A stretch of 33,042 nucleotides of DNA, taken from NCBI GenBank assembly GCA_002786915.1, contig PCUV01000013.1, positions 1 through 33,042 on the forward strand, in the 5' to 3' direction. Positions 24,574 through 32,335 of the stretch are shown piece by piece. The notes beneath the pieces were generated by a model. That model had not been told where the DNA came from. It did not search any database and saw nothing but the letters and a program-made list of their open reading frames with translations. The DNA comes from Comamonadaceae bacterium CG12_big_fil_rev_8_21_14_0_65_59_15. GTDB lineage: Bacteria; Pseudomonadota; Gammaproteobacteria; Burkholderiales; Burkholderiaceae_C. Position 1 is the stretch's first letter; each line of letters begins with the position of its first letter. A program made the position numbers and the translations under genes.

Positions 24574-27141
24574 GGGTGCGGGGCGGCCAAACAGATACCC
24601 TTGGTAATGCTTGCAGCCCAGGGCCAGTAAGGCGTCGTGCTGTTCCGGCAGCTCAACACCTTCGGCGATCACGTCCAGCCCCAGGCTCTCGCCCAAGCTG
24701 ACGATGGCGCGAATGATGCTGGCGTCTTGCGCCTGCGTGAGCATGTCATGCACAAAACTCTGGTCAATCTTGAGCTGGTTCAACGGCAAACGTTTGAGCA
24801 TCGCCAGCGACGAATAGCCGGTGCCAAAATCATCCAGCGACAGCCGCACCCCCAGCGCCCGCAGATCTTGCATTTTCTGGATCACGTCGTTGACGTCGTC
24901 CACCAGCTGGCTCTCGGTCAGTTCCAGTTCTAGACGGGCGGCATTGGCACCGGTTTCTTGCAAGACCGAACGCACCCGCGCCACAAAGTCTCTTTGACGG
25001 AACTGCTGTGCGCTGACATTGACCGCGATCGTCCAGCTGCTTTGCGGCGCGCTGTCTTGCCAGCGTAGCAATTGTTGGCAGGCCGTTTGCATCACCCAGT
25101 GGCCCAGCGGCAGAATCACGCCACAACCCTCAGCGGCGGCAATAAATTCCGCCGGTGGTACCAGTCCGCGCTGTGGGTGCTGCCAACGCACCAGCGCTTC
25201 GTAGCCCAGCACTGTTGCGGCAGCGTCCACCTGTGGCTGGTAGTACAGCAAAAATTCTTGTTGCTGCAGGGCGCGGTGCAAATCGTTGTCCAGTGCAAAG
25301 CGTGCCTCTACCCTGGCCTGCATGTCCGGGTTGAAAAACCGCAGCGCGTTACGCCCGGCTGCCTTGGCCTGGAACATCGCCAGGTCGGCCTGCTTGAGCA
25401 GTTCGTCACGCGAGCGCGTTTCCTGGTTGATCAGCACCACGCCCATGCTGACGCTGCTTTGGCAGGTTTTACCCGCCAACAGGTAGGGCTGAGCCAAACG
25501 CGTCAGAATCTTGTCGCCAATTTGCTGCGCCAAGCGCGCGGCTTCTTCGGGGTGCGCGTCCAGATCGGTCAGCAGCACGACAAATTCGTCACCCCCCAGA
25601 CGGCCCAAGGTGTCTTGTGCACGCAGACAGGCTTGCAGGCGCGCTGCCACCTCTTGCAGTAGCAGGTCGCCCGCGTCATGACCGAGCGTATCGTTGACAT
25701 CCTTGAAATTATCCAGGTCAATAAACATCAACGCCCCACCCTGGGGCTTGCGCTGCACGCCTGCCAGCACCTGTTGCAGCCGGTCTTGCAGCAGGCGCCG
25801 ATTGGGCAGCTTCGTCAACGGATCGTAGAAAGCGAGTTGGTAAATGGCATCCTCGCTCTGCTTGCGCTTGGTAATGTCGGTGGAAATGCCGCATAGCGCG
25901 TAAATGCGACCCTGTTCGTCACGCAACGGCAATTTGAACGACTGGTAAACACGCTGCTGCCCGCTCGGGCTGAGTTTGGTTTCTTCTGCTTCCACGCGCT
26001 CGCCCCGCTCGGTCACCTTGCGGTCATTGAACTCAAGCAAGCGCGCGCTTGCTGCATCGATCAGCACCTCGTCACGTTGACCCACAATGTCGTGCGCAGT
26101 GCGGCCAAAATTGGCGCACGCGGTCTGGTTGACGTATTGGTAGCGCAGATCCAGGCCCTTGATGTAAATGGCGGCATCGACACCGTTCAGAATGGTATTG
26201 AGCTGCTCCTGACTGGCGCGCAAGCTGGCTGTTTTTTGGGCCACCTGACGCCTGAACCAATGCGCTGACCATAACGCGCCCGACAAGCCCAGCAAAAGTG
26301 CTGCCACTGCCCACGCCAACCAGGTCGGAAGCACCGCGCGCGTTGGGGGCTGGAGCCAGCGCTCCAGCGCTTTGGCGTAGGGCGAATCGTCTTTGGCCTG
26401 CCAGGCTTTCAGGTGCGTGTCGATGGCCTGTAGCAAATCAGCATTGCGGTTTTTGGGCACCGCAAAATACAACTGCGCTGGCATGAAAACGATCGAAGTG
26501 CTTTCCAGACCAAGCTCCTGCGCCTTGAGATGACCGTAAAACCGGTTTGTTGCCACCGCGTTCACCTTGCGCGCCGCAGCCATCTCAAAACCCTGCGCAA
26601 ATGAATCCACCGGTACCAGCTCTGCAGCAATGCCAAAACTGGCCAGCGAATCTTTCAGAAAACCCGCCTGCACCGACCCTTTGAGGACTGCAATGCGCTT
26701 GCCTGACAAATCCAGCATCGAGCTGAAGGATTCAGCCTTGTGCTTGTAGAGTTGCGACCAACTGGGCAGTGCAGCAATCTTGTGAAAGTCAAAGTCTTGA
26801 GCACGCGCCGTGGTGTAGGCCACATCGGGCATAAGGTCGATTGTGCCGTCTTGCAACGCGTCCAGGCAGTCTTGCCATTCACACACCACAGGCACCAGCG
26901 TCCAGCCTTCTTGGTGTGCCATGGCGACAAGCACGTCGCCCAGAATACCGCTGGGTTGGCCGTCATCCTTGGCAAAGATTTTGGGCGGATTGGTGTACAC
27001 ACCGACCCGCACCTCACGCGTGCTAGCCTGCGCCTGCGCCGCCCACAATCCGGCCAGCAGCACACAGGCCACCCACGCAAGCCCGCGCACACAAGTCCAC
27101 GGGTTGCTGATTACAGGCTGAATCCGGACCATGTTGATCAC
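24508..27141 (-). CDS. Periplasmic-sensor PAS-GGDEF-EAL cyclic-di-GMP enzyme
   Basis: An 877-residue inner-membrane signalling protein. After a signal anchor (about 15-39), residues 42-265 form a periplasmic solute-binding domain of the bacterial family 3 type (VRVGVYTNPPKIFAKDDGQ, GTIDLMPDVAYT). A transmembrane helix at about 273-293 leads to a PAS domain (about 312-427). The GGDEF domain (about 433-600) has an intact GGDEF at 516-520 and a product-inhibition site RAQD at 507-510, exactly five residues before it. The EAL domain (about 620-862) has YEALVRW (EAL at 648-650), LDDFGTGYSSL and IAEGVE. Both catalytic sites look functional, so ligand sensing may tip c-di-GMP up or down. Start is GTG 27141 or ATG 27132. 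The 3' end overlaps yggS by 66 bp antisense. Confidence 0.94.
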   Translation of the reverse strand: MINMVRIQPVISNPWTCVRGLAWVACVLLAGLWAAQAQASTREVRVGVYTNPPKIFAKDDGQPSGILGDVLVAMAHQEGWTLVPVVCEWQDCLDALQDGTIDLMPDVAYTTARAQDFDFHKIAALPSWSQLYKHKAESFSSMLDLSGKRIAVLKGSVQAGFLKDSLASFGIAAELVPVDSFAQGFEMAAARKVNAVATNRFYGHLKAQELGLESTSIVFMPAQLYFAVPKNRNADLLQAIDTHLKAWQAKDDSPYAKALERWLQPPTRAVLPTWLAWAVAALLLGLSGALWSAHWFRRQVAQKTASLRASQEQLNTILNGVDAAIYIKGLDLRYQYVNQTACANFGRTAHDIVGQRDEVLIDAASARLLEFNDRKVTERGERVEAEETKLSPSGQQRVYQSFKLPLRDEQGRIYALCGISTDITKRKQSEDAIYQLAFYDPLTKLPNRRLLQDRLQQVLAGVQRKPQGGALMFIDLDNFKDVNDTLGHDAGDLLLQEVAARLQACLRAQDTLGRLGGDEFVVLLTDLDAHPEEAARLAQQIGDKILTRLAQPYLLAGKTCQSSVSMGVVLINQETRSRDELLKQADLAMFQAKAAGRNALRFFNPDMQARVEARFALDNDLHRALQQQEFLLYYQPQVDAAATVLGYEALVRWQHPQRGLVPPAEFIAAAEGCGVILPLGHWVMQTACQQLLRWQDSAPQSSWTIAVNVSAQQFRQRDFVARVRSVLQETGANAARLELELTESQLVDDVNDVIQKMQDLRALGVRLSLDDFGTGYSSLAMLKRLPLNQLKIDQSFVHDMLTQAQDASIIRAIVSLGESLGLDVIAEGVELPEQHDALLALGCKHYQGYLFGRPAPLPDGVAALPKDGAAHPHQGAA

Positions 27142-27271
27142 TTTGGGTTAAAGGTGATTCGATTGTCTGTCAAACGGATGGATTCCCCCATACCTTGCTT
27201 CAAGGCGCGCTGCTGCCTGCACCTGAATGCGTTGTGGCATAGTGCGCAACTACGTTTCACAGGAGTTTGGT

Positions 27272-27421
27272 GTGTCTTCCCAAGCAGCAGAGGAGCAGCG
27301 CGTGGCAGCACCCGCACCGGTGGCCAAAATTCGCCACCAAGGCAATTGACTGCCAGCCGCCGCACCTGCGCCAACCGTGGCTACAGCGGCCAAAGCCGAT
27401 GACGATTGGGGAACTTTTTAA
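27272..27421 (+). pseudogene. Possible decayed C-terminal tail of a methyl-accepting chemotaxis protein
   Basis: One frame reads VSSQAAEEQRVAAPAPVAKI, then a short stretch to a TGA at 27347-27349, then an Ala/Pro-rich tail and KADDDWGTF before TAA 27419-27421. An Ala/Pro linker ending in an acidic Trp-x-Thr-Phe sequence is the usual end of chemoreceptors that carry the NWETF-type CheR/CheB tether. Here the receptor body is absent, an in-frame stop interrupts the tail, and Glu of WETF is Gly. The stop sits just before the rhodanese ribosome-binding site. It could be chance; the region otherwise holds only the promoters for two divergent genes. Confidence 0.35.
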
Positions 27422-27433
27422 GGAGAAAAGAGG

Positions 27434-27826
27434 ATGAATGCATTTCAAAGCGGGTACCGATCTTTGCTGCTGGCGCTGATGCTGGCTTGGGGCGCGCCTG
27501 CGGCCTGGGCCGCAGGCGCGGTGGATGTGCGCCAGGGTGCCACCCTGCAAAGCCAGGGCACGTTGCTGGTGGACGTGCGTACACCCGGGGAGTTTGCCCA
27601 GGGGCACGCGCCCGGCGCGGTGCTGATTCCGCTGGATCAGATCGGCAAACGTCTGACTGAGTTGGGTGGCAAGGATCGCCCCATTGCGCTGATCTGCCGC
27701 TCTGGTAACCGCTCCGGTCAGGCGCAGGGCATCCTGGAACAAGCCGGGTTTACCAAGACGGTGAATGTGCTGGGTGGCATGAACGCGTGGGAGCAGGCGG
27801 GGCTGCCGGTAGTCAAAGGGCAGTAA
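27434..27826 (+). CDS. Periplasmic rhodanese-domain protein
   Basis: A 130-residue exported protein: signal peptide 1-27 (ending AWA) followed by a single rhodanese domain with LVDVRTPGEFAQGHAPGAVLIP and the active loop CRSGNRS, whose Cys88 would carry the persulfide. Single-domain periplasmic rhodaneses transfer sulfane sulfur or act in thiol chemistry; the acceptor is unknown. A strong AAGGAG site lies 8-9 bp before ATG 27434. It stands alone between the divergent GGDEF-EAL gene and the GMC oxidoreductase gene, with 78 bp to the latter. Confidence 0.92.
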   Translation: MNAFQSGYRSLLLALMLAWGAPAAWAAGAVDVRQGATLQSQGTLLVDVRTPGEFAQGHAPGAVLIPLDQIGKRLTELGGKDRPIALICRSGNRSGQAQGILEQAGFTKTVNVLGGMNAWEQAGLPVVKGQ

Positions 27827-27904
27827 CCCGTTGCCCTGGCGGCACCAAAAAAGCAGGCCCACAACGGTGCAAAATGCGTTGGTCCTGACAACCCGAGGTG
27901 CGAC

Positions 27905-29605
27905 GTGACAACATCGTTTGACTACATTGTGGTGGGGGCTGGTACGGCCGGTTGCCTGCTGGCCAACCGCCTGAGCGCTGACCCCGCCAAACGTGTGCTG
28001 CTGATTGAAGCCGGGGGTGCCGACAACTACCATTGGATTCACATCCCGGTGGGCTACCTGTATTGCATGGGCAACCCGCGCACCGACTGGCTTTACCAGA
28101 CCGAGCCCGACGCGGGCCTGAACGGGCGCAGCCTGCGCTACCCGCGCGGGCGCGTGCTGGGGGGCTGCAGCAGCATCAACGGCATGATCTACATGCGCGG
28201 CCAGGCGCGTGACTACGATGCCTGGGCAGCGTTGACCGGTGAAGACGCCTGGCGCTGGCAGCATTGTCTGGACGACTTCAAACGGCACGAAAATTATTAC
28301 AAACTGGATAGCTACCAGTGCACGACTGACAAGGGCCAGAGGCCTGAAAACCTTGAAACCATTGCCGCCAGCCACGGCACCGGTGGCGAGTGGCGGGTGG
28401 AAAAACAGCGCCTGCGCTGGGACATTCTGGACGCCTTTGCGCAGGCCGCGCAGCAGGCGGGCATCCCCGCCACCGACGACTTCAACACCGGCAGCAACGA
28501 GGGAGTGGGCTACTTTGAGGTCAACCAAAAGAGCGGCTGGCGCTGGAACACGGTCAAGGCTTTTTTGCGCCCCACTTGCACGCCACGTGCCAACTTCACC
28601 CAGTGGACGAATGCCCAGGTGGCGCGCCTGCTGCTGGACAAGCAGCCCGACGGACGTCTGCGCTGCAGCGGCGTGGAACTGGTCAAGGACGGCCAGCGCG
28701 TGACCGTGCGCGCCAGCGCCGAGGTGATTCTGAGCGCGGGCAGCATCGGCTCGCCGCAGATCTTGCAGCTCTCTGGCATCGGCCCCGGCGCGCTGCTACA
28801 ACGCAACAACATCACCGTGCTGCACGACGCACCCGGCGTGGGGGCCAACCTGCAAGACCATCTGCAGATTCGCGCCGTGTTCAAGGTGCAGGGCGTGCAA
28901 ACGCTCAACACGCTGGCCAACTCGCTCTGGGGCAAGGCAAAAATTGCGCTGGAATACGCCTTGCACCGCAGCGGCCCGATGAGCATGGCGCCCAGCCAGC
29001 TCGGGGCTTTCACGCGCAGCGACGCAAGCCAGCCCTACCCCAACATTGAATACCACGTGCAACCGCTGAGCCTGGACGCGTTTGGCGAGCCGCTGCACCC
29101 GTTTGCCGCATTCACCGCCAGCGTCTGCAACCTGAACCCGACCAGCCGCGGCAGCGTGCAGATCACCTCGCCCGACTTTGCCCAGGCTCCGGCGATTGCG
29201 CCCAACTACCTCAGTACCGAAGCCGACCGCAAGGTGGCCGCCGACTCCCTGCGCCTGACACGCGCCATCGTGGCGCAACCGGCACTGGCACGCTACCAGC
29301 CGCAAGAGTTCAAGCCGGGTGTGCAGTTTCAGAGCGACGACGACTTGGCGCGCCTGGCCGGAGATATTGCCACCACCATTTTTCACCCGGTGGGCACGAC
29401 CCAGATGGGGCGCGACGATGATCCGATGGCCGTGCTGGACGCGCGCCTGCGCGTGCGCGGCCCCGGCGGCTTGATCGCTGGCCTGCGCGTGGTGGACGCC
29501 GGCGCCATGCCACGCATCACCAGCGGCAACACCAATTCGCCCACGCTGATGATGGCCGAAAAAGCGGCGCGCTGGATCATTGAAGAAGCGCAGCGCCATC
29601 GCTGA
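27905..29605 (+). CDS. GMC-family FAD-dependent oxidoreductase (choline dehydrogenase-like)
   Basis: A 566-residue flavoprotein. The FAD-binding dinucleotide fold is at the N-terminus (YIVVGAGTAGCLLANRLS, about 7-24), followed by GMC signatures (YPRGRVLGGCSSINGMIYMRG, about 79-99) and SAGSIGSPQILQLSGIGP. The catalytic pair is in HPVGTTQMG and TSGNTNSPTLMMAEK near the end. Such enzymes oxidise primary or aliphatic alcohols; the substrate is not determined, and no betaine aldehyde dehydrogenase gene is adjacent to support choline. The start is GTG 27905 with GAGGTG upstream. About 20 residues at 133-155, between FKRHENYY and SHGTGGEWRVE, are not expected in the family and coincide with a dispersed repeat (28303-28352). 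Confidence 0.93.
   Translation: MTTSFDYIVVGAGTAGCLLANRLSADPAKRVLLIEAGGADNYHWIHIPVGYLYCMGNPRTDWLYQTEPDAGLNGRSLRYPRGRVLGGCSSINGMIYMRGQARDYDAWAALTGEDAWRWQHCLDDFKRHENYYKLDSYQCTTDKGQRPENLETIAASHGTGGEWRVEKQRLRWDILDAFAQAAQQAGIPATDDFNTGSNEGVGYFEVNQKSGWRWNTVKAFLRPTCTPRANFTQWTNAQVARLLLDKQPDGRLRCSGVELVKDGQRVTVRASAEVILSAGSIGSPQILQLSGIGPGALLQRNNITVLHDAPGVGANLQDHLQIRAVFKVQGVQTLNTLANSLWGKAKIALEYALHRSGPMSMAPSQLGAFTRSDASQPYPNIEYHVQPLSLDAFGEPLHPFAAFTASVCNLNPTSRGSVQITSPDFAQAPAIAPNYLSTEADRKVAADSLRLTRAIVAQPALARYQPQEFKPGVQFQSDDDLARLAGDIATTIFHPVGTTQMGRDDDPMAVLDARLRVRGPGGLIAGLRVVDAGAMPRITSGNTNSPTLMMAEKAARWIIEEAQRHR
28303..28352 (+). repeat. Dispersed repeat inserted in frame in the GMC oxidoreductase gene (copy 3)
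   Basis: GACAAGGGCCAGAGGCC and the preceding GATAGCTACC align with the core of the proA and yggS repeat copies (12 of 14 in the best block, with one gap further upstream). The stretch is AT-rich relative to its flanks, encodes residues about 133-150, and lies where the family normally has only a short loop. The frame is preserved. Confidence 0.5.
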
Positions 29606-29621
29606 TGGACAACAACGTCTA

Positions 29622-29697
29622 GCGCAACGACTGGCTGGGGTGGTCGACGATTTCTGGTACCCCAGTATGAGGAGGTCACCCAAGCCAGTCGTTGCGC
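29622..29697. repeat. 15-bp perfect inverted repeat 3' of the GMC gene
   Basis: GCGCAACGACTGGCT (29622-29636) is matched by its exact reverse complement at 29683-29697, separated by 46 bp. Inside, CTGGGGT (29635-29641) pairs with ACCCCAG (29659-29665). It starts 17 bp after the GMC stop codon. It could fold as a long hairpin in the mRNA or be the remains of a small mobile element; no flanking target duplication is evident. Confidence 0.6.
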
Positions 29698-29847
29698 GGA
29701 TTGACCACACCATGCCGATCAAACCGTACCCTGCGGGAAAACGCGAACAGGGTATGTCCGGATGGTGGGGCTACGCTTCTGACCCTACAGTTCGTTCACT
29801 TGTTTCGGGCTACCCGCCCGAGGCCGGCGTAGAAAAACCCAGGAGAC
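29698..29847 (+). other. Structured intergenic DNA ahead of a strong terminator, possible small RNA
   Basis: With the flanking repeat and terminator this fills the 394-bp gap between the GMC gene and the alcohol dehydrogenase gene. It holds a TACCCTG/CAGGGTA dyad (29727-29733 and 29748-29754) and a CGGGC/GCCCG dyad, and ends with AGGAGAC beside the terminator. Short open frames here match nothing I know. Either it is a long 3' leader of the GMC mRNA or a separate small RNA; no clear promoter is seen. Confidence 0.3.
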
Positions 29848-29880
29848 AAAAAAAGCATCGGCAACCCCGGTGCTTTTTTT
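29848..29880 (+). terminator. Strong intrinsic terminator
   Basis: A 14-nt arm (29848-29861, A7 then GCATCGG) pairs with 29867-29880 (CCGGTGC then T7), with one U-G wobble and a 5-nt loop. The T7 run after the GC-rich stem is the classic Rho-independent form; the matching A-run means it could also act on the other strand. It ends transcripts from the GMC side before the alcohol dehydrogenase gene. Confidence 0.88.
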
Positions 29881-29999
29881 ATGCGTGAATTGCTTCACTG
29901 TGCGCCCAAGGCGTCCAAATCCGGCTCGCCCAATGGATTGCTTGTTTGTAAAAAACCCTGATCGGCTAAGATGTCAGCATCTTTGCAGGAGCGCGCCGC

Positions 30000-31313
30000 A
30001 TGTCTTGTTGCCATCACTACTTTGACGTGACCGAAGGCCACGAAGGCATTTTTTCGGTAGATATTTCCAACATCCACTTTGGGCACGGTGTCCTCAAAGA
30101 CGCGGGCCACCACGCGCAGGCGCTGGGCATGACGCGCGTGGCTTTGTTCACCGACCCCCGGCTGGCACAACTGCCTTATGTAGCGCAGGTGCGCGATGCC
30201 CTACAGGCCACAGGCATCGACGTGGTGGTGTATGACCAGGTCAAGGTGGAACCCACCGACCAGTCGTTCAAGGCCGCTGCCCGGTTTGCGGCAGAAGGCC
30301 GCTTTGACGGGTACCTGTCAGTGGGCGGTGGCTCGGTCATCGACACCTGCAAGGCGGCCAACCTGTATGCCACCTGGCCCACCGGCGACTTTCTCGATTA
30401 CGTGAATGCGCCCATCGGCGCGGGTAAAGCCGTGCCGGGGCCGCTCAAGCCGCACATCGCCTGCCCCACCACCTGCGGCACCGGCTCGGAGTGCACCGGC
30501 ATCACCATCTTTGACCTGCTTTCGCACCAGGTCAAAACGGGTATTGCGTCCAAGCGGCTCAAACCGTCGATGGCGCTCATCGACCCGGGTGTGACGTACT
30601 CCCTGCCCAAAAACGTGGTGGCCGCCAGCGGTTTTGACGTGCTCTCACACGCGCTTGAGTCGTACACCGCGCGCCCCTATACCCAACGGCTGGCACCGGC
30701 CACACCGGCGCTGCGCCCGATGAGCCAGGGCGCCAATCCGTGGAGCGACATCGGTTGCGAGGCAGCGCTGAAACTGCTTGGCCAATACCTGGTGCGCGCC
30801 GTCAATGACGCGTCCGACCATGAAGCACGCGACCAGATGATGTACGCCGCCACGCTGGCTGGCATTGCGTTTGGCAACTCAGGGGTGCACGTACCGCACG
30901 GCATGGCTTACTCCGTGGCGGGCCTGGTGCGAGACTTTCAGCCCACGGGTTACCCCGACCATGAACCCATGGTGCCGCACGGCATGAGCGTGATCGTGAA
31001 CGCGCCGTCGGTGTTTCGCTTTACCGCCTGCGCCTGCCCAGAGCGCCACCTACATGGCGCGGCGTGGCTGGGGGCAGACACACGCCACGCCCAGGATGAC
31101 GACGCTGGCGAGATCGTCGCCTCGCAATTGATCCGCTTGATGCAAACCACCAGCATCCCCAACGGCGTGGCCGGGGTGGGCTACAACGACGCCGACGTGC
31201 CTGGCCTGACGCAAGGCGCCTGGGCCCAGCAACGCCTGTTGACCAATGCACCGCGTGAGGTCACGCAGGCCGACCTGAGCCAGCTCTACCGCGACGCCAT
31301 GCGCTACTGGTGA
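30000..31313 (+). CDS. Iron-containing alcohol dehydrogenase, hydroxyacid-oxoacid transhydrogenase type
   Basis: A 437-residue enzyme of the iron-dependent alcohol dehydrogenase family. [18 protein letters not shown] (about 105-122) is the dinucleotide-binding signature, and [26 protein letters not shown] and [21 protein letters not shown] include metal and substrate residues. The last segment followed by [17 protein letters not shown] is characteristic of hydroxyacid-oxoacid transhydrogenase, which oxidises 4-hydroxybutyrate or L-3-hydroxybutyrate while reducing 2-oxoglutarate. AGGAG lies about 9 bp before ATG 30000. It follows a strong terminator, so it is transcribed on its own. A crotonase gene converges on it from the right across a 109-bp gap, which hints at hydroxy- or acyl-CoA metabolism. 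Confidence 0.92.
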   Translation: MSCCHHYFDVTEGHEGIFSVDISNIHFGHGVLKDAGHHAQALGMTRVALFTDPRLAQLPYVAQVRDALQATGIDVVVYDQVKVEPTDQSFKAAARFAAEGRFDGYLSVGGGSVIDTCKAANLYATWPTGDFLDYVNAPIGAGKAVPGPLKPHIACPTTCGTGSECTGITIFDLLSHQVKTGIASKRLKPSMALIDPGVTYSLPKNVVAASGFDVLSHALESYTARPYTQRLAPATPALRPMSQGANPWSDIGCEAALKLLGQYLVRAVNDASDHEARDQMMYAATLAGIAFGNSGVHVPHGMAYSVAGLVRDFQPTGYPDHEPMVPHGMSVIVNAPSVFRFTACACPERHLHGAAWLGADTRHAQDDDAGEIVASQLIRLMQTTSIPNGVAGVGYNDADVPGLTQGAWAQQRLLTNAPREVTQADLSQLYRDAMRYW

Positions 31314-31413
31314 TTCCGTTTCTAAATCATCCGTGTCGTTGTTGCTTCGCCTTGTCGTGCGTTAGCACTGCCTGCGGCTTCGCGCCTAGACACAAATGAT
31401 TTGGAAACGGAAT
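31313..31413. repeat. Long imperfect inverted repeat between two convergent genes
   Basis: ATTCCGTTTCTAAATCATCC plus five further bases (31313-31337) pair with 31389-31413 over 25 bp with three mismatches. The 51-bp centre contains a GTGC/GCAC mini-hairpin and repeats of GCTTCGC. The element fills the gap between convergent genes and ends within 10 bp of both stops, so it may act as a bidirectional terminator or be a copy of a dispersed intergenic repeat. Confidence 0.65.
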
Positions 31414-31422
31414 AAATTCAAA

Positions 31423-32223
31423 TCATGCGTGTGTCCAGGTGGGTGTGCGCTTGTCGATAAAGGCGCAGATGCCCTCTTTGGCGTCGGCCGCCTGTAGGTT
31501 GGTCACCATCACGTCACGCGTGTAAGCGTAGGCCTGCGCCAGCGGCAGCTCGGCCTGGCGATAAAACGCCTGCTTGCCAATGGACAGTGTGCGGCACGAC
31601 TTGGCGGCCAATTTGATGGCCAGCCCAGTTACAGCGGCATCCAGCTGCGCCTCGGGCACGATCTGATTGACCAGACCAAAACGCAGCGCTTCCTGGGCGT
31701 CGATCAATTCACCGGTGAGCAGCATTTGCATGGCGTGCTTGTGGCTGATATTGCGCGTGAGCGCCACCATCGGCGTGGAGCAGAACAGGCCAATGTTGAC
31801 GCCTGGTGTGGCAAAGCGTGCGTTGTCAGCCGCCACCGCCAGATCACACGTGGCCACCAGTTGCGCCCCGGCAGCGGTGGCAATGCCGTGCACGCGCGCA
31901 ATCACCGGCTGCGGCATCGAGACGATGCGCTGCATCAATTGCCCACAGGCGTCAAACAGGTCTTTGGCGTAGTCCACGTCAAACTGCTGGCTGCGCATTT
32001 CTTTCAGGTCGTGCCCGGCGCAAAAAGCCGGGCCGCTGCCCGCCAATACCACCACATGCACCGAGGAATCGGTGGCGATGGCGTCCAGTGCGTCTTGCAG
32101 CGCGGCAATCATCGGGCGCGACAGCGCGTTGCGTGAGGCCCCCCGGTTCATGGTGAGGGTGGTGATGTGCTGCGCGTCGGTGCGCAGCACCATAGCGTCG
32201 GTGGGGGTGTCTGATGGTTTCAT
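31423..32223 (-). CDS. Crotonase-family protein (ECHDC3-like enoyl-CoA hydratase/isomerase)
   Basis: A 266-residue protein with the crotonase fold: RNALSRPMIAALQDAL, the oxyanion-hole segment FCAGHDLKEM (67-76) and HGIATAAGAQLVATCDLAVAA (113-132). ATG 32223 has AGGAGA just upstream; longer in-frame readings run through intergenic sequence and antisense to the phosphofructokinase gene and are not credible. The two glutamates that drive hydration in classic enoyl-CoA hydratase align here with Gln121 (GAQL) and Gly141 (TPGV), so normal hydratase activity is doubtful although CoA-ester binding looks intact. Related ECHDC3-type proteins are poorly characterised. It follows the phosphofructokinase gene by 112 bp on the same strand. 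Confidence 0.9.
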   Translation of the reverse strand: MKPSDTPTDAMVLRTDAQHITTLTMNRGASRNALSRPMIAALQDALDAIATDSSVHVVVLAGSGPAFCAGHDLKEMRSQQFDVDYAKDLFDACGQLMQRIVSMPQPVIARVHGIATAAGAQLVATCDLAVAADNARFATPGVNIGLFCSTPMVALTRNISHKHAMQMLLTGELIDAQEALRFGLVNQIVPEAQLDAAVTGLAIKLAAKSCRTLSIGKQAFYRQAELPLAQAYAYTRDVMVTNLQAADAKEGICAFIDKRTPTWTHA

Positions 32224-32335
32224 GAGGTCTCCTGATAGTTGAATGCCCGCAAGGATACTGCACCGGCAAGCCGAATCCGCGACAGTCAGACGTGGCGTCC
32301 AATGTCGGGCCAGCGCCGATGCCACCACAGCGCAA

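Noticed and set aside
27168..27173. TTGACA on the minus strand as a promoter for the GGDEF-EAL gene
   Set aside because: The -10 position reads TAACCC, a poor match, and the implied start site would leave almost no leader.
27257..28528. A 423-residue minus-strand frame opposite the rhodanese and GMC genes
   Set aside because: It spans two recognised genes on the other strand, has no start signal or family motif, and shows shadow-frame composition.
29580..29888. A 102-residue plus-strand frame through the intergenic region after the GMC gene
   Set aside because: It begins inside the GMC gene, runs through hairpins and the terminator stem, and matches no family I recognise.
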